From NCBI GenBank assembly GCA_003132265.1, contig PKXE01000174.1:4116-9206 (forward strand): a DNA stretch of 5,091 nucleotides. Direction: 5' to 3'. This stretch comes from Candidatus Dormiibacterota bacterium (lineage in GTDB: Bacteria; Chloroflexota; Dormibacteria; Aeolococcales; Bog-877). The translations under genes and the position numbers were made by a program. Of this stretch, positions 1 through 5,076 are shown in pieces. A model generated the notes under the pieces. The model was not told the DNA's origin and did not search any database. It was given only the letters and a program-made list of their open reading frames with translations. Positions within the stretch are counted from its first letter, which is position 1, and each line of letters starts with the position of its first letter.

Positions 1-1269
1 GGGTACCCGCACCTGCTCCATGCTGTCCCGGTCGCGGATCGTCGCCGAGTGGTCCTCCAAGCTGTCGAAGTCGATGGTGATCGCCAAGGGGGTTCCGATC
101 TCGTCCTGGCGCCGGTAGCGACGTCCGATCGACTGAGTGTCGTCGTACTCGGTGGAGAACTGCTGACGGAGCTCCTTCTCCACCCGCCGGGCCAGGTCCA
201 TCAGCTCCGGCTTCTTGGAGAGCGGTAGCACTGCCACCTGGAAGGGGGCCATGTCGGCCTTGAGGTGCAGCACCACCCTGGTCTCGCCCCGAACCTCCTC
301 CTCGGCATAGGCGTCCAGCAACAGTGCCAAAAAGGTGCGATCCACCCCCAAGGAGGGTTCCACCACGTAGGGCAGGTAGCGTTCGTTGGTGCTGGGATCG
401 GTGTACTGGAGGTCCTTGCCGCTCACCTCCTGGTGGCGCCGCAGGTCGAAGTCGCCCCGGCGGGCGATGCCCTCCAACTCGCCCCAGCCCCAGGGGAAGC
501 GGTACTCGATGTCGCTGGACGCCAGGGCGTAGTGGGCCTTTTCGTGCTCGCCATGGGGGCGCAGCCGGAGGTGTTCGCGCTTCAGCCCCAAGGCCTCGTG
601 CCAGCTGAGCCGCTGCTCACACCAGTACTCGAACCACTGGGCGTCCTGGCCCGGCTGGCAGAACCACTCCAGCTCCATCATCTCCAGTTCCCGAAGCCGG
701 AAGATGAAGTTTCCAGTCGAGATCTCATTGCGAAAGCTGCGGCCGATCTGGGCAATGCCGAAGGGAATCCGCTGCCGCGAGCTGTTGACCACGTTCTTGA
801 AGTTGACGAAGATCCCCTGCGCGGTCTCGGGCCGGAGGTAGACCACTGCGCTCTCGTCGTCGACCGGGCCGATGAAGGTCTTGAACATGAGGTTGAACTG
901 ACGCGGCTGGCTGAGCGGACCCCCGCAGTTGGGACAGGTGGTCCCCTCCAACTGGTCCGCGCGCCAGCGTTGATGGCACTCGCCGAGGCAGTCAACCAGC
1001 GGATCACTGAAGTTGGTGAGATGGCCCGACGCCTCCCACACCGTGGGATTCATCAGGATCGCCGTCTCCAGTCCCTCCACGTCGTCCCTGAGGTCGACGA
1101 TCTCTCGCCACCAGGCATCGCGGATGCGCCGGCGCAGCCGCACCCCCAAGGGTCCGAAGTCGTACACCGCGTTGATGCCGCCGTAGATCTCACTGCTCTG
1201 GAAAACAAAGCCTCGACGCTTGCACAGCGAGACCAGCGTCTCCAGCGGATTGGCGGCGGATTCCGTCAT
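1..1269 (-). CDS. glyS: Glycyl-tRNA synthetase, dimeric class II type (C-terminus cut by window edge)
   Basis: This enzyme charges tRNA-Gly with glycine in the cytoplasm, using ATP. I translated 423 codons from the ATG at 1267-1269 down to base 1 with no stop, so the gene continues beyond the left edge. Family members of about 440-460 residues suggest only a few tens of residues are missing. Visible features in order: a motif 1 region around residues 39-50 (GPLGVRLRRRIR); a CxxxC...CxxC zinc-ribbon-like insert (Cys94, Cys98, Cys112, Cys115); the QFNLMF segment (124-129); the YLRPETAQGIFVNF segment (144-157); class II motif 2 with FRNEIS (179-184); motif 3 EPSLGVDR (304-311); and an anticodon-binding domain from about 343 with SIGRRYRRQDEIGTP (380-394) and a TIRDRDSMEQVRVP end. 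This is the single-chain alpha2 GlyRS, not the GlyQ/GlyS alpha2beta2 form. The start is supported by a GGAGGT site four bases upstream. It lies 60 bp downstream of the S51 gene on the same strand, so co-transcription is likely. Confidence 0.97.
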   Translation of the reverse strand, partial: MTESAANPLETLVSLCKRRGFVFQSSEIYGGINAVYDFGPLGVRLRRRIRDAWWREIVDLRDDVEGLETAILMNPTVWEASGHLTNFSDPLVDCLGECHQRWRADQLEGTTCPNCGGPLSQPRQFNLMFKTFIGPVDDESAVVYLRPETAQGIFVNFKNVVNSSRQRIPFGIAQIGRSFRNEISTGNFIFRLRELEMMELEWFCQPGQDAQWFEYWCEQRLSWHEALGLKREHLRLRPHGEHEKAHYALASSDIEYRFPWGWGELEGIARRGDFDLRRHQEVSGKDLQYTDPSTNERYLPYVVEPSLGVDRTFLALLLDAYAEEEVRGETRVVLHLKADMAPFQVAVLPLSKKPELMDLARRVEKELRQQFSTEYDDTQSIGRRYRRQDEIGTPLAITIDFDSLEDHSATIRDRDSMEQVRVP

Positions 1270-1273
1270 TTCA

Positions 1274-1279
1274 ACCTCC
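1274..1279 (-). promoter_or_regulatory. Shine-Dalgarno site of glyS
   Basis: The minus strand reads GGAGGT, then TGAA, then ATG. It is a strong anti-16S match at short but workable spacing, and it fixes the glyS start at 1269. Confidence 0.8.
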
Positions 1280-1282
1280 AGC

Positions 1283-1310
1283 GGTCCCGGCAGGGCGCGC
1301 CGAAGGGACC
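1283..1310 (-). other. Inverted repeat in the S51-glyS gap (possible leader hairpin)
   Basis: GGTCCC (1283-1288) and GGGACC (1305-1310) are perfectly complementary six-base arms around a 16-base loop. The loop holds the self-complementary octamer GGCGCGCC (1294-1301). The repeat lies wholly within the 60-bp gap and ends three bases from the glyS Shine-Dalgarno. It could be a processing or attenuation hairpin that lowers or uncouples glyS expression from the S51 gene, or a chance GC-rich palindrome. No T-run follows it on the minus strand, so it is not a typical intrinsic terminator. Confidence 0.3.
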
Positions 1311-1329
1311 TGGGCTCAACCAGTGGGCG

Positions 1330-2019
1330 TCATTCTACTGGCGGCGAAGGTCTGCCCTCCCCCACCTCGAGCTCTCCGGAAGCCGTCACCAGCACGGCCC
1401 GGCCCGGACCCCGCACCGACCACGCCTGGCCATCCCAACAGATCCCGGTCGACTCATCGATGGCGATCACCTCACGCTCTCGCCCCAGCCGTGACGCCAT
1501 CTCGGTCCACCTCCTGCCAGCGCCACTCCAGTGAGGCACCACCACCGCCGGGAACAAACCCAACCCCGGTCGCAGGGCGAAGTCCTGCCCGGGCAGGAGG
1601 CAGTCTTCTCCCAGCACCATGGCGCCGGCGCTCGAGCCCGCCACCGGGACGCCGCCGTGGTAGGCCGAGCGCAACACCTCAGCCGCCGGGGTATCGACGA
1701 GGACTGCCTGGGCGGCGCCGGGATCGCCGCCGCAGAGATAGATCGCCGCCGCCCTGCCCAACTGTTCCAGGAGCCGAGGGTCCGCCGCGTCCTCGCGGGT
1801 CTGGATGAGGCAGCCCTCGACCGTGCCTCCCAACTCCTTGAAGTAGGCGGCCGCCCAGCTCACCTGGGTGTCGGGAATGTCCTGGGCCGCGGAGGTGACG
1901 ACCGTGACCTCGGGGCGGGCCGCCCGAGCCAGCCACCACGAGTCCGGCACTTCTGCGCCGGGGCACCACTCGTTGCCCCCCAACAGCATCAGCGTCCTCG
2001 GGCCGGTCGAATCGTCCAT
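1330..2019 (-). CDS. Peptidase S51 family protein (PepE/cyanophycinase-like hydrolase)
   Basis: A 229-residue protein of the S51 (aspartyl dipeptidase/cyanophycinase) family, a class I glutamine-amidotransferase-like fold that uses a Ser-His-Glu triad. Visible: an N-terminal beta strand ending LMLLGGNEW (10-18); a VTVVTSAAQ strand (38-46); YLCGGDP (94-100); the nucleophile elbow AGSSAGAM (127-134) with Ser130 as the likely nucleophile; VVVPHWSG (159-166) with His163; and AIDEST (186-191) with Glu189. The S-to-H and H-to-E spacings (33 and 26) fit the family. It has no signal peptide or membrane segment, so it is probably cytoplasmic. The length matches PepE-like members more than the longer cyanophycinases. 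The GG(D/N)Q element common in cyanophycinases reads GGDP here, so neither cyanophycin nor Asp-dipeptide cleavage should be assumed; the substrate is unknown. The ATG at 2017-2019 has a GGAGGT site five bases upstream. It is first in a probable two-gene unit with glyS and divergent from the CysRS fusion gene. Confidence 0.85.
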   Translation of the reverse strand: MDDSTGPRTLMLLGGNEWCPGAEVPDSWWLARAARPEVTVVTSAAQDIPDTQVSWAAAYFKELGGTVEGCLIQTREDAADPRLLEQLGRAAAIYLCGGDPGAAQAVLVDTPAAEVLRSAYHGGVPVAGSSAGAMVLGEDCLLPGQDFALRPGLGLFPAVVVPHWSGAGRRWTEMASRLGREREVIAIDESTGICWDGQAWSVRGPGRAVLVTASGELEVGEGRPSPPVE

Positions 2020-2024
2020 CTGAA

Positions 2025-2030
2025 ACCTCC
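2025..2030 (-). promoter_or_regulatory. Shine-Dalgarno site of the S51 gene
   Basis: The minus strand reads GGAGGT, then TTCAG, then ATG. It selects the ATG at 2019 over an out-of-frame ATG further upstream, and shows that this gene, unlike the divergent one, has a leadered transcript. Confidence 0.75.
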
Positions 2031-2114
2031 CGCATCAGGCGACCGCCTCCCCTGCCCACCACGTCATTTTCAGCGCTGGCGCTGGGCCCCGCGGAGTTTT
2101 CCGAAGCCCACTGC

Positions 2115-2120
2115 TAGCAT
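2115..2120 (+). promoter_or_regulatory. Candidate -10 element giving a leaderless cysS transcript
   Basis: TAGCAT fits the TAnnnT pattern of actinobacterial -10 boxes. It ends six bases before the GTG at 2127, the usual -10 to +1 distance, so transcription would start at or next to the first base of the start codon. No Shine-Dalgarno is present upstream of this GTG, which agrees with leaderless translation. No good -35 is visible about 17 bases upstream, which is common for such promoters. Confidence 0.5.
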
Positions 2121-2126
2121 CGAGTA

Positions 2127-4295
2127 GTGCTCCGGCTCCGCGACACCCTGACCCGACAGGTCCGAGAGGTGGAACCACGGCAGCCACCGCACCTGCGCAT
2201 GTACAGTTGCGGCCCAACGGTCTATCGCTCGGTCCACATCGGCAACTTGCGCACCTACCTGCTGGCCGACTGGATCAAGCGAATCGCCCGCAGCCAAGGC
2301 TGGCAGGTCTTCCACGTCAAGAACATCACCGACGTGGGCCACATGCGACAGGAGATGGCCGAGCGGGGCGGCGACAAGGTGATCGCCGCCGCCCTGGCGG
2401 CAGGACGAACCCCACGGGAGATCGCAGCCGAGTTCGAGGAGGAGTTCCACCTCGCCGAGTCGCTGCTCGGGATTGAGCCGGCCGACGTCTTCCCCAGGGC
2501 CACCGACCACGTCCCCCAGATGATCGCGCTGATTGAGCGCCTGCGGGAGCGAGGACTGGCCTACGAGGTGGACGGAACGGTGTACTTCGACACGGCGGCG
2601 CAGCCGTCGTACGGATCGTTGTCAGGCAACTCCTTAGAGCAACTCCAGCGAGCCGCCGGGGCCGAGCCGGACCCCGCCAAGCGCCACCCCGCCGACTTCA
2701 CCCTCTGGCGGCAGGCCGAGCCCGGCCGCCAGTTGATGGTTTGGGACAGCCCCTTCGGTCGAGGCTACCCCGGCTGGCACATCGAGTGCTCGGCGATGTC
2801 GATGGCCTATCTCGGCGAGGAGCTCGACCTGCACACCGGCGGGGTGGACAACATCTTTCCCCACCACGAGGATGAGCTCGCCCAGAGCGAGGGCGCGACC
2901 GGTAAGCCGTTCGTCCGTCACTGGGTCCACGGGCAGCACTTGCTCGCTGACGGGGTGAAGATGGCCAAGTCCCAGGGCAACGTCTACACCCTTCAAGACC
3001 TGATGGAGCGCGGCTTCGATCCCCTCGCCTTTCGGTACCTCTGCGCGACTGTGCGCTACGGAACCCGTCTCAATTTCACCCTGGCCTCACTGGCGGCCGC
3101 CCAACGCGGTCTTCAGCGCCTGCGCCAGCTGGCGGCGCACGGGGGCGGAGCCGCCGACGGGGCGCGGGTGGAGCGGCTCCAAGAGGAGGTCCAGAAGGCA
3201 CTGGAAGACAATCTCGACCTGCCCCGGGCGCTGGCCCTAGTCTGGGAGTTCGCCCGCGCCAAAGAGCTCTCCGGGGCGACGCGGCGTGCCGGGCTCGTCG
3301 GCGCCGACCACTGGCTCGGCCTGGGTCTTGATCACCCGTCCCTCGGCGCGCCTCACCCCGGGGAATGGCGGGAGCTGGCCAACGCCCGCGAAGAGGAGCG
3401 CCGCCAGCGCGACTATCCCGAGGCTGACGCCGCTCGGGCCTCCCTCATCGGGCTGGGCGTGGTGCCAGAGGATGGGTCGGCCGGTTCCACTTATCGAGCT
3501 GCCTCGGCCCTGGATCGCCGTCATGGGCTGATCTCCTCCCCCTTGGCGATCCCCGACCAGCGCGGCGAACCCGATCTCGTTGAAGTCTCGGTGAGCATCG
3601 TCAGCAGCGGCTACCCCGACGATCTGGTGCGATGTGTGCGCAGCCTCCAGCGCCATCGGAGCCGGCACTCCGTGGAGATCCTCGCCGTCGACAACGACGC
3701 CCCCGAGGTGGGGGTGATCCTCAACGAGTTGGCCCGGGAGGACCCCTCGATTCGGCCGTTTCATGCCGACCACCAGCTGGGCGAGGCGGCCGCTCGTAAC
3801 GTCACGCTCCGGGCCGCCCGGGGGTCGGTGGTGCTGATCCTCGACACCGGGGTGGAGGCGACCGGTGACTGCTTCACTCCACTATTGGAGGCTCTTCGCG
3901 ACCCCCTGGCTGGCGCGGTCGGCCGGTGGGGCGCAGTCAGTCGCGACATGCGCGAGTTCGATGACTCAGAGAGCGTTGAGGTCGACGCGATCGACGGATA
4001 CTGCCTGGCCTTCGCCCGCCGGCGGCTGCAGGAGGTGGGGCTGCTGGATGAGCGCTTCCGTTTCTACCGGATGCTGGATTTCCACTACTCGCTCACCCTG
4101 CGCTCATTCGGCCTGAGCCAGCGCCGGATCCCCGAGCTGCCGGTCGTGATGCACCGTCACCGAGGTTGGGAGGACACCGACCCAGACGAACGGGAGCGGC
4201 TGAGCCGGCTCAACTTTCGCCGTTTCTTCGAGCACTGGCACCACCGGCCCGACCTCTTGCTGGCCATGGACCCTTCTGCCTCTACCCACAGCTGA
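2127..4295 (+). CDS. cysS: Cysteinyl-tRNA synthetase fused to a family 2 glycosyltransferase-like domain
   Basis: A single 722-codon frame (GTG start, TGA at 4293-4295). Residues 1 to about 458 form a full-length CysRS, which charges tRNA-Cys; E. coli CysRS has 461 residues. Visible: MYSCGPTVY with zinc ligand Cys28; the HIGH-type motif as HIGN (37-40); NITDVGHMRQE (66-76); GWHIECSAMS (216-225) with Cys221; the GGVDNIFPHHEDELAQSE segment with His246 and Glu250; KMAKS (278-282); then a DALR-type helical region and the typical CysRS end REEERRQRDYPEADAARASL...LGVVPED. The Cys221-His246 and His246-KMAKS distances (25 and 32) equal those of the E. coli enzyme. After a linker of about 25 residues, 486-722 resemble a GT-A family 2 glycosyltransferase: SVSIVSSGYPDDLVRCV, EILAVDND (517-524), AAARNVTLRAARGSVVLILD, DGYCLAFARRRLQEVGLLDERF, and VMHRHRG. 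The expected DxD reads DTG (573-575). It stands alone on the plus strand: divergent from the S51 gene, convergent with recO. The CysRS call is very secure; the GT2 call is good at fold level, but activity is uncertain. Confidence 0.95.
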   Translation: MLRLRDTLTRQVREVEPRQPPHLRMYSCGPTVYRSVHIGNLRTYLLADWIKRIARSQGWQVFHVKNITDVGHMRQEMAERGGDKVIAAALAAGRTPREIAAEFEEEFHLAESLLGIEPADVFPRATDHVPQMIALIERLRERGLAYEVDGTVYFDTAAQPSYGSLSGNSLEQLQRAAGAEPDPAKRHPADFTLWRQAEPGRQLMVWDSPFGRGYPGWHIECSAMSMAYLGEELDLHTGGVDNIFPHHEDELAQSEGATGKPFVRHWVHGQHLLADGVKMAKSQGNVYTLQDLMERGFDPLAFRYLCATVRYGTRLNFTLASLAAAQRGLQRLRQLAAHGGGAADGARVERLQEEVQKALEDNLDLPRALALVWEFARAKELSGATRRAGLVGADHWLGLGLDHPSLGAPHPGEWRELANAREEERRQRDYPEADAARASLIGLGVVPEDGSAGSTYRAASALDRRHGLISSPLAIPDQRGEPDLVEVSVSIVSSGYPDDLVRCVRSLQRHRSRHSVEILAVDNDAPEVGVILNELAREDPSIRPFHADHQLGEAAARNVTLRAARGSVVLILDTGVEATGDCFTPLLEALRDPLAGAVGRWGAVSRDMREFDDSESVEVDAIDGYCLAFARRRLQEVGLLDERFRFYRMLDFHYSLTLRSFGLSQRRIPELPVVMHRHRGWEDTDPDERERLSRLNFRRFFEHWHHRPDLLLAMDPSASTHS
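3582..4292 (+). other. Family 2 glycosyltransferase-like domain within the cysS fusion (residues 486-722)
   Basis: GT2 enzymes transfer a sugar from a nucleotide-sugar donor to an acceptor. This part has the order expected of a GT-A fold: a first strand with VSIVSSGYP; a short helix with VRCVRSLQRH; a nucleotide-contacting strand ending VDND (Asp522); the AAARNVTLRAARG helix; the LILD strand (Asp573); then DGYCLAFARRRL and LDERFRFYRMLDFHYSLTLRSFG, where Asp651 sits where the ED catalytic-base motif usually lies; and a late VVMHRHRG with His676 and His678. It has no transmembrane helix or signal, so it would be cytoplasmic like the synthetase. No independent start with a ribosome site is seen at the junction; the nearest ATG (3523) is out of frame. 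Donor and acceptor are unknown. Confidence 0.75.
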
Positions 4296-4314
4296 GCGAA
4301 CCATCGGCTCAAGC
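4291..4314. terminator. Weak hairpin spanning both convergent stop codons
   Basis: TGAGC (4293-4297) pairs perfectly with GCTCA (4307-4311). Allowing a bulge on each side, the helix can grow to GC-TGAGC-GA with an ACCA loop. The arms contain the TGA of the fusion gene and, on the other strand, the TGA of recO. No T-run follows in either direction, so it is at best a poor bidirectional terminator. It is also the only candidate in the 13-bp gap. Confidence 0.25.
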
Positions 4315-5076
4315 CTTGGGGGAGGCCACCTCACGAAACTCGGCCAGGATGCGAGCCGCCTTCAGGGGCCGGTCGAGATGGTGCTCCAGGTGGGCCAGGA
4401 GGATTGACTCCACCTCATCTCGCAGGGGCTCCGACCAACGCAGCCGGCGCAGCAACGACAGGTCGCCCGCTGCCATGGTCCGGAGGATCCGCAGTGAGGG
4501 AGCCGAACAGGGCAGGACTCCCAGCTGGGCATTCCAACAGCCCCCCTGGACCATTCCCCCCAGCGCGGGGAGGAAGCCCCCGTCGCGGTCCTGCAGCTCC
4601 TCACCGCAAATAGCGCAGCGGTGGAGCTCGGGCAGGTAGCCGCCAATCGCGGCGATCTGGAAGGAGCTGAGTGCCAGCTCCAGCCGGGCATCGCAGCTGA
4701 GATCGGCCATTCGCTCCCTAGCCGTTGCCACCAGCCGGTAGAGCTCCGGCTCGGGATGGCCTTCTTCCAAGGTGGCATCGACTAACTCCGCCAAGACCGC
4801 TCCACAAGCGGTGCGGACGATGTCCGCTCCCGGCCAGGGCAACCCCACGGCCCTCGCCTGGGCCACTACCGCCATGCCTCGTCCAGGGACCAAAAGGAGC
4901 TCGGAGCGGGTGAGCAGGTCCAGTCCCGCCGCATTGCGCGCCTTCGCCCGCCGCGCGCCCCTGGCCAGGACGCTGACCTTGCCCTGATCGCGGGTGAAGA
5001 TCACCAGGATGCGGTCAGCCTCGGCGAAGGCCCGCCGCCGGAGGACTATCCCCTCGTCGCTGACGAGCTCGGGCAC
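4309..5076 (-). CDS. recO: DNA repair protein RecO
   Basis: RecO works with RecF and RecR to load RecA on SSB-coated single-stranded DNA and can anneal complementary strands. At 255 residues it is of normal length. Visible: the N-terminal OB-fold segment DEGIVLRRRAFAEADRILVIFT followed by KVSVLARGARRAKAR (33-47), a basic DNA-binding strand and turn; a helical middle with DARLELALSSFQIAAIGGYLPEL; a zinc-finger-like part CAICGEE (154-160) to GGMVQGGC (173-180); and the family ending HLDRPLKAARILAEF. Cys154, Cys157 and Cys180 remain, but the expected third cysteine is Gln177, so zinc binding is probably weak or lost. The start is GTG at 5074-5076. An in-frame TAG at 5080-5082 means the frame cannot extend further upstream. 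No well-placed Shine-Dalgarno is present (AGGG lies only one base away), so translation is either coupled to an upstream gene or leaderless. The TGA lies 13 bp from the convergent fusion gene. Confidence 0.95.
   Translation of the reverse strand: MPELVSDEGIVLRRRAFAEADRILVIFTRDQGKVSVLARGARRAKARNAAGLDLLTRSELLLVPGRGMAVVAQARAVGLPWPGADIVRTACGAVLAELVDATLEEGHPEPELYRLVATARERMADLSCDARLELALSSFQIAAIGGYLPELHRCAICGEELQDRDGGFLPALGGMVQGGCWNAQLGVLPCSAPSLRILRTMAAGDLSLLRRLRWSEPLRDEVESILLAHLEHHLDRPLKAARILAEFREVASPKA

Larger units (their letters stand above)
2020..2126. promoter_or_regulatory. Divergent intergenic region between the S51 gene and the CysRS fusion gene
   Basis: These 107 bases must carry control signals for both directions. 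They hold the -10-like TAGCAT (2115-2120) for the plus-strand gene and the S51 Shine-Dalgarno on the minus strand. There are two small palindromes: CAGCGC-TG-GCGCTG (2071-2084, also readable as a tandem GCGCTG repeat at 2073-2084) and CGGA-GTTT-TCCG (2092-2103). I could not place a convincing minus-strand promoter or a TTGACA-like -35 in either direction. Operator function for the palindromes is possible but unproven. Confidence 0.5.

Noticed and set aside
1270..1329. T-box riboswitch upstream of glyS
   Set aside because: The minus strand has GGGACCGC, like the GGnACCGC core, just before the Shine-Dalgarno. However, the UGGN element would begin with C, and the 60-base gap leaves no room for a Stem I with a glycine specifier outside the S51 coding region.
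265..1494. Long plus-strand open frame of 409 codons
   Set aside because: It lies antisense to glyS and the end of the S51 gene, has a low-complexity composition and no recognisable domain. Long antisense frames are expected at this GC content.
1531..2127. Plus-strand open frame of 198 codons
   Set aside because: It is antisense to the S51 gene, rich in Arg, Ala and Gly, with no family features. It is a shadow.
2070..2510. Minus-strand open frame of 146 codons across the divergent promoter
   Set aside because: It is antisense to the highly conserved N-terminus of CysRS and shows no domain.
2127..3506. MshC (mycothiol ligase) instead of CysRS
   Set aside because: The protein keeps Glu250 of the HHEDE zinc segment, the KMSKS-type loop and the full CysRS C-terminal end, and it is longer than the roughly 410-residue MshC.
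3480..3600. Separate start for an independent glycosyltransferase gene
   Set aside because: There is no stop in the CysRS frame, no in-frame ATG and no Shine-Dalgarno. The nearest ATG (3523) is out of frame, and an in-frame GTG at 3591 lacks a ribosome site.
3237..3773. Minus-strand open frame of 178 codons opposite the fusion junction
   Set aside because: It was considered as a real gene that would make the fusion an artefact. Its translation shows no family motifs, while the plus-strand frame is conserved-looking on both sides of the junction.
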